A stretch of DNA of 64,000 bases from Clostridium pasteurianum (GTDB lineage: Bacteria > Bacillota > Clostridia > Clostridiales > Clostridiaceae), in the NCBI RefSeq assembly GCF_001705235.1, contig NZ_MCGV01000001.1, positions 186,001-250,000 of the forward strand, written 5' to 3'. The notes beneath the pieces were generated by a model. It saw only the letters and a list, made by a program, of their open reading frames with translations. It ran no database searches and was not told the DNA's origin. A program made the translations under genes and the position numbers. Each line of letters begins with the position of its first letter. Positions within the stretch are counted from its first letter, which is position 1. Below, piece by piece: positions 44,432 through 54,109 of the stretch.

Positions 44432-47400
44432 TATTTAAAGTATCCTACTCCACTTTCAAATATCTTCTGATCTTGATTTCCAACTATATTTTTATAAGTA
44501 TTAGTTGAGAATCTTTCTGAATGACCCATCTTTCCAAATATTCTTCCATCAGCACTTGTTATACCCTCTATACATAACACAGAACCATTAGGGTTAACAG
44601 CTGTATCATAACTTGAATTACCATTTAAGTCTACGTATCTAGTTGCTATTTGGTCATTCTTTATAAGCTGCTCTACCATCTCTTTACTTGCTGCAAATCT
44701 TCCTTCACCATGAGAAATTGGAATACTGTGTATATCCCCTACTTTTACATTCGAAAACCATGGTGACTTATTTGAAACTATCTTAGTATACGCAATTTGA
44801 GATACATGTCTTCCTATGTTGTTATAAGTTAAAGTAGGACATTTATCGTCTATTTCTCTTATTTCACCAAAAGGTACAAGACCTAACTTTATAAGTGCCT
44901 GGAAGCCGTTACATATACCAAGCATAAGTCCATCTCTATTTTTCAATAAATTCATTACAGCTTCCCTAATCTTTTCATTTCTAAATACTGCTGCTATGAA
45001 TTTTCCTGAACCATCTGGCTCATCTCCTGCACTGAAGCCTCCTGGTATCATTATTATCTGTGAATCATTAATCTGTTTTACCATTTCATCTATAGATTCT
45101 GCAATATAATTTGCCTTCATATTTTTAAATACCACTGTATTAACTTCTGCTCCTGCTTTCTCAAAAGCTCTTGTAGAATCATATTCACAGTTCGTTCCAG
45201 GAAATACTGGTATAAATACTCTTGGCTTAGCGATTTTATTTAATGAAGTATGACGAACTGGAGCCTGAGTTTTAATTTCATTATATAAACCTAAATCTAA
45301 TTTATAAGTAGCTTCCGCCTTAGTAGGGAATATCTTCTCTAAAGGTTCCGTATAAGCTTTATATGCTTCTTCAAGTGATATTGAAGTTTCTTTTAATTCT
45401 ATAGTTTCATCAGATATTGTCTTTCCAAGTACTTCATATTTTACACCTTGAAGTAACTCATTAGCTTCTAATCCTTCTGGAATTTCTAATACTATTGATC
45501 CATAATCAGGACTAAATAAGTCTGCTTTAGCTTCAAATTTAAATCCTATTTTATTTCCAAAGCACATTTTACTTATAGCTGCACATAATCCACCATGTCT
45601 AACACTTTGAGCACTTAATACCTTTTTAGCCTTAATTAACTTTTCTACAATATCAAAGTTTTTCTTAAGTTCATCAAATAGAGGAATTTCATTTTCGTCT
45701 CTTTGGCATTTAACTAACACTACACTGCTGCCCATCTTCTTAAATTCAGGGGATATTACGTTATTTACATTAACTACATCCACCGCAAAAGATACAAGAG
45801 TTGGAGGAACATTTAAATCCATAAAAGTACCGGACATACTATCTTTTCCACCTATAGCTGGTGTTCCAAAGACTTCCTGAGCTTTAAGAGCTCCAAGAAG
45901 AGCTGCAAATGGTTTACCCCATCTTTCAGGATCCTTGTTTAACCTCTCAAAGTATTCCTGAAAAGAAAGTCTTGTTTTTCTGTAATCTCCACCCATACAT
46001 ACTAATTTTGTTAATGACTCAATAACCGCATACATTGCTCCATGGAAAGGACTCCAGTCTCCTATTTTGGGATTGTATCCATAAGTCATTACTGTACCTG
46101 TTGTAGTATCACCTTTAAGAATTGGAAGCTTTGCTGCCATTCCTTCAGCTGGAGTTATTTGATATTTACCTCCAAAAGGCATTAAAACACTTCCTGCACC
46201 AATAGTACTATCAAATCTCTCTGAAAGACCTTTCTGGCTGCATACATTTATATCCTTTAATGTATTTAAAAATTCTTCTTTAACATCTTTAATTTCATTT
46301 TCAGTTTTAAAATAATCTTCATTTTCTTCTGGAGCCTTTACAAAAACATCTACATTCTGTCTTACTCCATTTGTATCTAAAAATGCTCTTGAAATATTTA
46401 CAATTGCATTTCCCTTCCAGAATAATTTAAGTCTTTTAGTATCAGTTACTTTCGCAGCTACAACCGCTTCCAAATTTTCTGCATTTGCATATTTTATAAA
46501 CTTTTCTGCATTTTCTTTTGTAACTACAACTGCCATTCTTTCCTGAGATTCAGAAATTGCAAGCTCTGTTCCATCAAGACCATCATACTTCTTAGGAACT
46601 ACATCAAGATTTATGTCAAGTCCGTCTGTAAGTTCTCCTATAGCAACAGAAACTCCACCTGCTCCAAAATCATTACATCTTTTTATCATAGTACTAACTA
46701 CTTTATTTCTAAATAATCTTTGAAGCTTTCTCTCCGTTGGCGCATTACCCTTTTGAACTTCAGCACCGCAGTTTTGAAGTGAATTCACATCATGTTCCTT
46801 TGAAGAACCTGTAGCACCACCGCAGCCATCTCTTCCTGTTCTGCCACCCAATAAAATAACTACATCAGATGGTTTTGGTTCTTCTCTTACAACATTTTCT
46901 CTAGGTGCTGCACCAACTACAGCTCCAACTTCCATCCTCTTAGCTATAAAGCCTTCATCATAACATTCTGAAACCTGTCCTGTTGCAAGTCCTATTTGAT
47001 TTCCATAAGAACTATAACCATGTGCTGCACCTAAGGTTATTTTTTTCTGTGGAAGTCTTCCCTTCGTAGTATCTTCTATACTAACTCTTGGATCTCCACT
47101 TCCTGTAACTCTCATTGCTTGATATACATATGATCTACCAGATAAAGGATCTCTTATAGCTCCCCCAAGGCATGTTGCAGCTCCTCCAAAAGGTTCTATT
47201 TCTGTAGGATGATTATGAGTTTCATTTTTAAACATTACAAGCCATTTTTCTGTTTTTCCGTTAATGTCCGCATCTACTACTATGCTGCATGCATTTATTT
47301 CTTCAGATTCATCAAGATCTTTAAGCATTCCTTTTTTCTTTAATTTCTTCATTCCTATAACTGCAATGTCCATAAGACAAACTTCTTTTTTTCTATCTCC

Positions 47401-48198
47401 ATAAACATACTTTCTTGCATCAACATAATTTTCATATGCTTTCTTTAAAACATCTGTATACTTTCCATCTTCAAATTTTATATCATTGAGTCTTGTCTGG
47501 AAAGTTGTATGTCTACAATGATCTGACCAATAAGTATCTATAACCTTTATTTCTGTAATTGTAGGATTTCTTTTTTCTTCATTCTTAAAATATTCCTGGC
47601 AAAACTTTAAATCTTCCATACTCATTGCCAGTCCCTCTTTATTAAGGAACTTTTCAAGTGAACCCTCGTTCATAATTGTAAAATTCTCTATAGTTTCAAC
47701 TTCATATGGAAGATCATATTTAACTTCTAATGTTTCTGGTTTATCAAGTGAAGCTTCCCTTGAATCCACTGGATTTATAACATATTTTTTAATCTTTTCA
47801 AAATCTTCTGTACTTATATTTCCCTTTAAAATAATCACTTTTGCAGAAGCAATTAAAACATCTTCATTACCTGTAAGTATCTGCATGCACTGAGCTGCGG
47901 AATCTGCTCTTTGGTCATACTGTCCTGGCAAATATTCTACAGCAAAAACTTTTTCTTCATTTAAAATCTCAATTTTCTCATCATATACATCATCAACAGT
48001 TTTTTCTGAAAATACAATTTTCTTAGCATCTTCATATTCATTATCATCTATTCCTGAAACATCATATCTATTAACTATCGATAAGTCTTCTAAAGCCTTT
48101 ATTCCGAGATTTTCTGTCAAATCCTTGAAAAGTGCTTTTGCTTCAACATTAAAACCCGCTTTTTTCTTTACGAATATACGCCTTACTTTTGTATTCAT
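44431..48198 (-). CDS. purL: Phosphoribosylformylglycinamidine synthase, single-chain
   Basis: This 1255-residue enzyme makes FGAM from FGAR, glutamine and ATP in purine synthesis. It is the large one-chain form: an N-terminal PurS-like part, two AIRS-type ATP halves (MFKNETHNHPTEIEPFGG; AIGGKDSMSGTF) and a C-terminal class I glutaminase with MIPGGFSAGDE, LGICNGFQALIKLG and ISHGEGRF. I chose the ATG at 48198 because AAGGAG lies 7 bases before it, while the ATG 6 bases earlier is too close. Other pur genes are absent nearby. The 3' end runs into repeat D. Confidence 0.95.
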   Translation of the reverse strand: MNTKVRRIFVKKKAGFNVEAKALFKDLTENLGIKALEDLSIVNRYDVSGIDDNEYEDAKKIVFSEKTVDDVYDEKIEILNEEKVFAVEYLPGQYDQRADSAAQCMQILTGNEDVLIASAKVIILKGNISTEDFEKIKKYVINPVDSREASLDKPETLEVKYDLPYEVETIENFTIMNEGSLEKFLNKEGLAMSMEDLKFCQEYFKNEEKRNPTITEIKVIDTYWSDHCRHTTFQTRLNDIKFEDGKYTDVLKKAYENYVDARKYVYGDRKKEVCLMDIAVIGMKKLKKKGMLKDLDESEEINACSIVVDADINGKTEKWLVMFKNETHNHPTEIEPFGGAATCLGGAIRDPLSGRSYVYQAMRVTGSGDPRVSIEDTTKGRLPQKKITLGAAHGYSSYGNQIGLATGQVSECYDEGFIAKRMEVGAVVGAAPRENVVREEPKPSDVVILLGGRTGRDGCGGATGSSKEHDVNSLQNCGAEVQKGNAPTERKLQRLFRNKVVSTMIKRCNDFGAGGVSVAIGELTDGLDINLDVVPKKYDGLDGTELAISESQERMAVVVTKENAEKFIKYANAENLEAVVAAKVTDTKRLKLFWKGNAIVNISRAFLDTNGVRQNVDVFVKAPEENEDYFKTENEIKDVKEEFLNTLKDINVCSQKGLSERFDSTIGAGSVLMPFGGKYQITPAEGMAAKLPILKGDTTTGTVMTYGYNPKIGDWSPFHGAMYAVIESLTKLVCMGGDYRKTRLSFQEYFERLNKDPERWGKPFAALLGALKAQEVFGTPAIGGKDSMSGTFMDLNVPPTLVSFAVDVVNVNNVISPEFKKMGSSVVLVKCQRDENEIPLFDELKKNFDIVEKLIKAKKVLSAQSVRHGGLCAAISKMCFGNKIGFKFEAKADLFSPDYGSIVLEIPEGLEANELLQGVKYEVLGKTISDETIELKETSISLEEAYKAYTEPLEKIFPTKAEATYKLDLGLYNEIKTQAPVRHTSLNKIAKPRVFIPVFPGTNCEYDSTRAFEKAGAEVNTVVFKNMKANYIAESIDEMVKQINDSQIIMIPGGFSAGDEPDGSGKFIAAVFRNEKIREAVMNLLKNRDGLMLGICNGFQALIKLGLVPFGEIREIDDKCPTLTYNNIGRHVSQIAYTKIVSNKSPWFSNVKVGDIHSIPISHGEGRFAASKEMVEQLIKNDQIATRYVDLNGNSSYDTAVNPNGSVLCIEGITSADGRIFGKMGHSERFSTNTYKNIVGNQDQKIFESGVGYFK

Positions 48199-48394
48199 AA
48201 TCATTCTCCTTAACTGTTTTTACGAACATTATTTGCATTTATAATAAAATCATTCGTTATTCCCAAAATTATTATAATACATTTTGGCATAAAATTAAAG
48301 TGGAAATCACATAGATTAAATTATTAAATCACTATTTAGGCAAGTAAACTTTCAATAATTCTACGAAGCTTGCAAAATTTAAATAACTGATTTA
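48199..48394 (-). other. Leader region of purL
   Basis: This stretch lies between the purL start and the tail of repeat C. It has a -10-like TATAAT near 48272 on the minus strand and ACGAAT / ATGTTCGT half-sites (about 48225-48260), which loosely recall PurR-box halves. I see no purine riboswitch core. Confidence 0.35.
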
Positions 48395-48644
48395 GTTTAA
48401 TATATTATTTTTCGCAGAAAAGCGGAGAAAAATTCACCTTGCTTTTATTTTAAGCGAAGTAATAGTATTTTGGCAACGATTTAAATAAAAGTCAATAAGA
48501 CTTGCTTCAAATTATGAAAAGACTTAGAAATTTTAATTTGTATGAGCTTTTTTTCAGCGAGTTATTAAAATTTATTAGTATTTTTATAATTTGAAGCTTA
48601 GTCTTATGATTTTTATTTAATGTTTCAAAATACTATTACTTCGC
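48390..48644 (-). repeat. Palindromic repeat C (3' of the M16 peptidase gene) with tail
   Basis: A 191-nt hairpin (48454-48644) with GCGAAGTAATAGTATTTTG at both ends as complements. The peptidase side reads GCGAAGTAATAG, where GCG AAG TAA are the last two codons and the stop. The arms continue as AAACATTAAATAAA (near) and AACGATTTAAATAAA (distal). Distal tail, minus strand: GCAAGGTGAATTTTTCTCCG then CTGCGAAAAATAATATATTA, nearly as in repeat A. Confidence 0.85.
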
Positions 48645-51566
48645 AAATATATCGATTATATTAGTAAACGTTTCTTCACTTTCTTTTATCTTTTCTTCAC
48701 TTCCAAATACACATATACAATTTTCTTGAGCGCATTTGTTTAAAATGTCGTAAGCTTCTCTTATGTCTTTTACTGTTGAATTTAATATACCTTCACGTTC
48801 TTTTTGTATATAATCGTCACTCACTCCTGTTAGATACTGAGTAACTGCCTTTTCGCACTTTGAGTAATTACTTAAAGGCATATCTATACCACTTATAGTT
48901 CCAAGTATATATTTATCCATTTCTCTTCTACTAACATTAAAATTTTTCACAAAATCTGCAAAAGAATCATATGCATTTATAGTTTCAATTAGATTAGGAT
49001 CTCTGTAAGATGTAAAAATAAAGTTACCATTTCTTGATAATGACATAGATGCTCCATAAGCTCCTCCCTTTACCCTTACACTGTTCCAAAGGTAATCATA
49101 ATTTGCTATAGTTCTTAAAACAAGAAGAGATCCTCTATGCTTAAAATTAAATTTTCTAAAATTAAAGCCCTTTGCAACATATTGAACCTCTGATGGCACT
49201 ATAAAAGCCTCATTTAATTTTTTCAGTTCAAACCTATATTCCTTTATATCAAATTTATCATCTTTTAATTTAGCCTTAAATTCAATAAAAAGCTTTTTAA
49301 AATCTTCATAATCTTTCTCTTCCGCGGAATAAGCTATAATCAAATTTTGTTTATTAAATATATAATTTGAAACTTCTTTTAAATTTAATGCAATTTCATC
49401 TTTTTTATCTTCAAAATTATCGCTTAAATCTGAAATAAATCTATAAAACTGGGCACCTGCTATATCATCAAGATATTTATATGAATTTGACAAATAAGAG
49501 CCTAGTCTTATAGAAGCCGCCCTATTTCCAGCACTTATTATTACCATCTGGAGCCTAGATTTAATTTCATCAATTATTTGTCTAAGTCTTTTGGTATCAT
49601 TATAAATACTATAATTAATTATTTCTTCTACAATTTCAAATATTTTAGGAAGCTTTTGTTTTAAGCTTCTAGCTCTCACTACAAATTTAGTGGAATAATC
49701 ATCGAACTTTTCAATCTTACTATACAAATCAAGAGAAAAATCTAATCCACCTAAATTTTCTATAGCTTCATTAGATAAATCTTTAAAATCATATTTTTCT
49801 GTATTAACTTTGCCAATTACCGATGATAAAAGTGAAGCATACGGTATCATATTCTGAGGCAGTGTTTTAGCTTCAAAATACATGCTGACATATTGAATAC
49901 CCCTAGTATTTGAAGGACACCAGATTATTTTCGTGCTACCTTCATCTATAATTTTACTTTTTATCACCTCTGATTTTTTATTCACATCTTCTATAGAAAT
50001 AAGAGGAATTGATTCAAGAGCTTCTTCTGTATCTGGAGTACTTTGCCTTAGTTCTAACCTTTTATTTAAATTTATAATTTTAAGAAGCTCCGCATCTGAA
50101 AGACCATTTTTAAAATTCAAAAGTTTAAGTCTCATCTCTTTGTTTTTCTCTTCTTCAAGATTTTTCTTAGGTTTTGCGGTTATTAATACACTATAGTTAT
50201 TATCTAAAATATATTTTTCTATAAGCTTTTCAAAATAATTTCCTTCTGCATATTTTCTTATTTTTTTAATAATCTCATTAAATCTAAGTTTGAAAAATGG
50301 ATCTCCACCATAAAGCATACTTTCCAATACTTTTTCATTATAAACAAGTCCTGCTGGATAAGAATCAAAATTGCTCTCTCTAAGAGAAAATTCCTTTGCA
50401 TTTATAACTGCATTAATAAGTTTTTTATCTATTCCACCTTTTACAAGTTTTTTAAGCGTAGAAAAAACAATATCTTTAAATTTGTCCTTTTCACTTAAAT
50501 TAGAATCCTTGAGTATTATACTGAAGGTAGGTTTTAGTATTGAATCATCATAAACTCCAAAAACATCCTTACCTATATTCGCATCCGCAATTGCTCTCTT
50601 AAGTGGTGATGAAGATGTCTCAAGTAAAATGTCCTCTAAAAGATCAAGGGCAGTACAAAGCTCCTCATCTAAAATATTTCCTGCTGCAAAGCTCATACCA
50701 AAATACGTTTTGTCATTTTCACTTTCTCCTGCTGAAATTGAATATTCTATATCAGTTTCCTGCATTCTATCGAAGTTTTGATTAATTTGTATTTCATTAT
50801 GAAAATCTTTTTTATTAAAGTCTTTTAAATAATTATCATCAAGAAATTCTAACACTTCCCCGATATCAATGTCACCGTATACATATATTATGCTATTTGA
50901 TGGATGATAGTATTTTCTATGAAAATCTAAAGCATCTTTATAAGATAAATTAACTATATCATCAGCCTTTCCACCTGAATCAAATCCATAAATACTTCCC
51001 TTAAAAAGCACTTCATCCATAGTCTCAGATAGCATTGAAATAGGTGATGAATATACTCCCTTCATTTCGTTGTAAACCACACCATTATATTTTATTTCAT
51101 CCTCTGGGCTATTTATATCATAATGCCAGCCCTCCTGCATTATAATTTCGGGTGTATTATATATATCCGGATAAAAAACCGCATCTAAATATACATCCAT
51201 AAGGTTCATGAAATCCTTTTTATTTCTACTTGCAACAGGATACATAGTTTTATCTGGATAAGTTGCAGCATTTAAATACGTATTAAGAGAACCTTTAAGT
51301 ATTTCTATAAAAGGCTCTTTAACTTTAAATTTCCTTGAACCGCATAAAACAGAATGCTCTAATATATGAGTAACTCCAGTATTATCTTTGGGCGGAGTCT
51401 TAAACGTTATAGAAAACACCTTATTATCATCATCATTTTTTAAATTCACAAGTACTGCGCCACTCTTTATATGCTTAAAAACTCTTCCTTCTGAATTTAT
51501 TTCATCTATTTCAGTTGTACTTTCAAGTTTAAATCCACTGTAAATATCATTGGTTTTAAATTTCAT
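48636..51566 (-). CDS. M16C-family zinc metallopeptidase (presequence protease-like)
   Basis: This 976-residue peptidase is of the pitrilysin/insulinase superfamily, closest in length to the M16C (PreP/falcilysin-like) group. The inverted zinc motif HILEH is at 67-71 (H67, E70, H71) in GVTHILEHSVLCGS, with the distal ligand Glu in VVYNEMKGVYSSP. The four-domain clamshell length is complete. It has no signal peptide, so it probably degrades peptides in the cytoplasm. Its last two codons and stop lie inside repeat C. Confidence 0.9.
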   Translation of the reverse strand: MKFKTNDIYSGFKLESTTEIDEINSEGRVFKHIKSGAVLVNLKNDDDNKVFSITFKTPPKDNTGVTHILEHSVLCGSRKFKVKEPFIEILKGSLNTYLNAATYPDKTMYPVASRNKKDFMNLMDVYLDAVFYPDIYNTPEIIMQEGWHYDINSPEDEIKYNGVVYNEMKGVYSSPISMLSETMDEVLFKGSIYGFDSGGKADDIVNLSYKDALDFHRKYYHPSNSIIYVYGDIDIGEVLEFLDDNYLKDFNKKDFHNEIQINQNFDRMQETDIEYSISAGESENDKTYFGMSFAAGNILDEELCTALDLLEDILLETSSSPLKRAIADANIGKDVFGVYDDSILKPTFSIILKDSNLSEKDKFKDIVFSTLKKLVKGGIDKKLINAVINAKEFSLRESNFDSYPAGLVYNEKVLESMLYGGDPFFKLRFNEIIKKIRKYAEGNYFEKLIEKYILDNNYSVLITAKPKKNLEEEKNKEMRLKLLNFKNGLSDAELLKIINLNKRLELRQSTPDTEEALESIPLISIEDVNKKSEVIKSKIIDEGSTKIIWCPSNTRGIQYVSMYFEAKTLPQNMIPYASLLSSVIGKVNTEKYDFKDLSNEAIENLGGLDFSLDLYSKIEKFDDYSTKFVVRARSLKQKLPKIFEIVEEIINYSIYNDTKRLRQIIDEIKSRLQMVIISAGNRAASIRLGSYLSNSYKYLDDIAGAQFYRFISDLSDNFEDKKDEIALNLKEVSNYIFNKQNLIIAYSAEEKDYEDFKKLFIEFKAKLKDDKFDIKEYRFELKKLNEAFIVPSEVQYVAKGFNFRKFNFKHRGSLLVLRTIANYDYLWNSVRVKGGAYGASMSLSRNGNFIFTSYRDPNLIETINAYDSFADFVKNFNVSRREMDKYILGTISGIDMPLSNYSKCEKAVTQYLTGVSDDYIQKEREGILNSTVKDIREAYDILNKCAQENCICVFGSEEKIKESEETFTNIIDIFAK

Positions 51567-51631
51567 TCAATTTCCTCCTGCATTCATATTTGTGTACTCC
51601 CATTATAATATTTACATTTTGTCCAATCAAG

Positions 51632-52333
51632 CTATTTAATATTACATTTTCTGCTTCTCACAATTAAACTCACTATTTGCTTTAAATACTGAAGCTGGAT
51701 AGCAATTGTAAGCTTTGAACTTCCAAGACTTCTACTTTTAAAAGAATATGGTATTTCAACAAAGTTTTTATAATTTCCCATAACAAGTATTTCTATTAAT
51801 ATTTTCCATCCTATAGGTCTTAAGTCCCTATTTTCTATTACATATCTCCTCACCATAAAAAGACCTCCGGTTGGATCTGACACTTTTCTAAGTTTTTTTA
51901 AAAATAGCTTTCCAATATATCTTGCAGTAAAAGAAACTAGTTTTCTAAATATATTTAATCCTCCATCACTGCCGCCTTTTATGAATCTACTTGGAACTAC
52001 TATATCTGCACCATTATTTATTTCATCTAACATATTTTTAAGTACTTCAGGTGGATGCTGTAAATCACCATCCATAACAGAAATTATATCTCCACGTGCA
52101 ACTTTAAAGCCGTAAATTACAGCAGAAGAAAGTCCCCTTTTATTTTCTCTATGCTTTAATATCACATTCTTATACTTTAAAGTTAAATCCTTTATTATAT
52201 TTGTAGTTTCATCATTACTATCATCAACAAATATAATTTCATGTTCACTACTACCAAGTGCTTTTTCTATTCTTAAAACTAGCTCGGACACATTGTCCTT
52301 TTCATTATATACAGGGATAACTATAGATAACAT
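51632..52333 (-). CDS. Family 2 glycosyltransferase (dolichol-phosphate mannose synthase-like)
   Basis: This 233-residue GT2 has the nucleotide-binding start LSIVIPVYNEKDNV, the DxD-type region FVDDSNDETT and VMDGDLQHPPE, and PTGGLFMVRR. No clear membrane segments are seen, so it resembles the soluble DPM1 type that transfers sugar to polyprenyl phosphate. GGAGGATATT precedes the ATG. It stands alone, 65 bases after the M16 gene. The sugar and acceptor are not assignable. Confidence 0.85.
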   Translation of the reverse strand: MLSIVIPVYNEKDNVSELVLRIEKALGSSEHEIIFVDDSNDETTNIIKDLTLKYKNVILKHRENKRGLSSAVIYGFKVARGDIISVMDGDLQHPPEVLKNMLDEINNGADIVVPSRFIKGGSDGGLNIFRKLVSFTARYIGKLFLKKLRKVSDPTGGLFMVRRYVIENRDLRPIGWKILIEILVMGNYKNFVEIPYSFKSRSLGSSKLTIAIQLQYLKQIVSLIVRSRKCNIK

Positions 52334-52608
52334 ACATAATATCCTCCTCTTTAAAACTTATTTCAATATCATGTTTGTTTCTCTTCCCTTTACCCATTTT
52401 TAAACCACTATTTTCTACTTTACGCATTATACTTTGTAATTGCTGATTTTTTAATTTATGGTTTTTATTTGATATTTTATATAATTATGTATAAAATCAT
52501 TGTATTCAAATTGTAAGACTTTGTAAACACTTATTGCTTATATTATTGAAATTTATTACATATTATACAAATTAATTCAATAGATTTATTTTTTATATAT
52601 CACAAAAA
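52334..52608. other. Intergenic region between GT2 and the ABC binding protein
   Basis: A very A+T-rich gap. It should hold the glycosyltransferase promoter; I see no coding frame with a ribosome site and no structured RNA beyond the terminator at 52609-52653. Confidence 0.45.
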
Positions 52609-52653
52609 AATCTTAAAAGGATACACTTCAAATAAAGCATATCCTTTTAAGAT
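52609..52653 (-). terminator. Intrinsic terminator after the ABC binding protein
   Basis: On the minus strand CTTAAAAGGATATGCTTT pairs imperfectly with AAGTGTATCCTTTTAAG and is followed by ATTTTTTTG. It starts about 20 bases after the stop. Confidence 0.85.
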
Positions 52654-52672
52654 AATATAAAAGCATAATTTT

Positions 52673-53473
52673 TTATTCACTATAAATATTATATCCAAAC
52701 CACTTTTGCGAAAGCTTAGATAAAGTACCATCTTTTTTTAGTTTGTTAAATGCCTTTTGAAAAGCATCCCTGAGTGCTTTATCATTTTTTCTAAAAGCAG
52801 CACCTATAGGCTCTTTTGTCAATGTTGTTTTTAACTTTTTGTACTTTCCCTTTTCTTTAGAACTATAATAATCACCAACCATAGGATCAGTTACAATAGC
52901 TGCAATTCTATCATTTTTAAGATCCAAAAACGCATCAGGTGTTGAACTATACTTTTTTACTTCTTTTATTCCAGAAATTTTAGTCAATACATCTTGTCCA
53001 GTACTTCCAGCCTCACATCCAATTATTTTTCCTGGAAAGTCTTTTTCATTTTTTACTGAAGTATTATTGCTTTTCACATAAACTGCATTTCCACCATAAA
53101 CTATAGGATCTGAAAACAGCATTTTTTTCTTTCTTTCATCTGTAATGCTTACAGTTGACATTATAACATCATACTTTTTTGCATTAAGTGCCAGAAATAT
53201 TCCATCCCACGCATTTGAAACAAATTTAATTTTAACACCCATTTTTTCGCCTATTTCATTTGCAAGATCCACTTCAAAACCAATCCTTTTATCATTTTCA
53301 TCCCTAAACTCCATTGGTGGATAATCATCATGCATTCCAACTGCAAGGACTCCTGCCTTCTTTACTTTATTTAGGGAATCATCAGAAGCGTTAGAACTTT
53401 TTTGACCACATCCTGCTAATACAGCTACACACATACATAAGACTGCTGTCATTGTAATTAATTTTTTAAGCAT
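52673..53473 (-). CDS. Amino-acid ABC transporter substrate-binding lipoprotein (family 3)
   Basis: This 266-residue lipoprotein has LAGC with Cys22. It is followed by the solute-binding family 3 fold: VKKAGVLAVGMHDDYPPMEF, GFEVDLANEIGEKMGVK, WDGIFLALNAKKYDVIMS and TDERKKKMLFSDP. The binding residue region includes GCEAGSTGQDV. Ligand is probably a polar amino acid, but cannot be fixed. No permease or ATPase gene is adjacent, so it is an orphan binding protein. GAGGTGATATTTA precedes the ATG. Confidence 0.9.
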   Translation of the reverse strand: MLKKLITMTAVLCMCVAVLAGCGQKSSNASDDSLNKVKKAGVLAVGMHDDYPPMEFRDENDKRIGFEVDLANEIGEKMGVKIKFVSNAWDGIFLALNAKKYDVIMSTVSITDERKKKMLFSDPIVYGGNAVYVKSNNTSVKNEKDFPGKIIGCEAGSTGQDVLTKISGIKEVKKYSSTPDAFLDLKNDRIAAIVTDPMVGDYYSSKEKGKYKKLKTTLTKEPIGAAFRKNDKALRDAFQKAFNKLKKDGTLSKLSQKWFGYNIYSE

Positions 53474-53630
53474 TAAATATCACCTCTATTTCCATTTTAT
53501 TTCATAATTATTATATTGTCAAAAAATATATCGTATTACAATCAATTCCTTATATATGTCTCTGCTGTGTTGAGCAATTGGTAATTTCAATTTTTCTTCA
53601 GCTTACGTTTTAATACAGTGCTGAAACGTA

Positions 53631-53683
53631 TAAAACGTATTAATTAGTGAGTACTATTCATATTCACCAATTAATACGTTTTA
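53631..53683. terminator. Strong hairpin between small membrane protein and ABC binding protein genes
   Basis: TAAAACGTATTAATT and AATTAATACGTTTTA form perfect 15-bp arms with an added GTGA/TCAC pairing inside. It lies downstream of the small membrane protein gene. There is no classic T-run, so it may protect the mRNA 3' end. Confidence 0.6.
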
Positions 53684-53741
53684 TAAAAATCATTTAGGCT
53701 AACATATAATTTAAGTCACTATTAAACAAATATTTCGTTTG

Positions 53742-53957
53742 CTATTTTCCCAATGCTTTGTTTAATATATTTTTTTTGTATTTTCTAAGTTTATCTAAAT
53801 TATGATTTTGAGCATATATTCCTACAAATATTAGAGTAAGTCCTAATCCTACACAAAATCCTTGAATAAAACTTGGTAGCAAATTAAAACAATTTGAAAT
53901 TATCCCAATTCCATTAAATATTAATCCGAATTTAATATAATTATTAAATTTTTTCAT
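53742..53957 (-). CDS. Small membrane protein of unknown function
   Basis: This 71-residue protein has a basic start (MKKFNNYIKF), two hydrophobic segments (about 11-25 and 33-47) and a positively charged tail KLRKYKKNILNKALGK. The ATG at 53957 follows GGGAGTATAT; an earlier GTG-start frame adds five residues. It is not recognised. The two-helix hairpin with a basic tail is common in small membrane proteins. Confidence 0.6.
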   Translation of the reverse strand: MKKFNNYIKFGLIFNGIGIISNCFNLLPSFIQGFCVGLGLTLIFVGIYAQNHNLDKLRKYKKNILNKALGK

Positions 53958-54109
53958 ATATACTCCCTTCACTTAATTATAGTTAATATATAAAATGATT
54001 ATAACATTGATTTCCACATAGTGTATATAACCTTTCTTTAAATTAAACATTAAAGTTGTTTATCCTAACTAAGTTTGTTAAAATGTGTAGGAAGAAAGGA
54101 GTGTTAAAT

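Noticed and set aside
48225-48300. Possible PurR box or purine riboswitch upstream of purL
   Set aside because: Only short ACGAAT / ATGTTCGT half-sites at an unusual spacing are visible, and the conserved purine riboswitch core is absent. Noted in the leader entry but not called.
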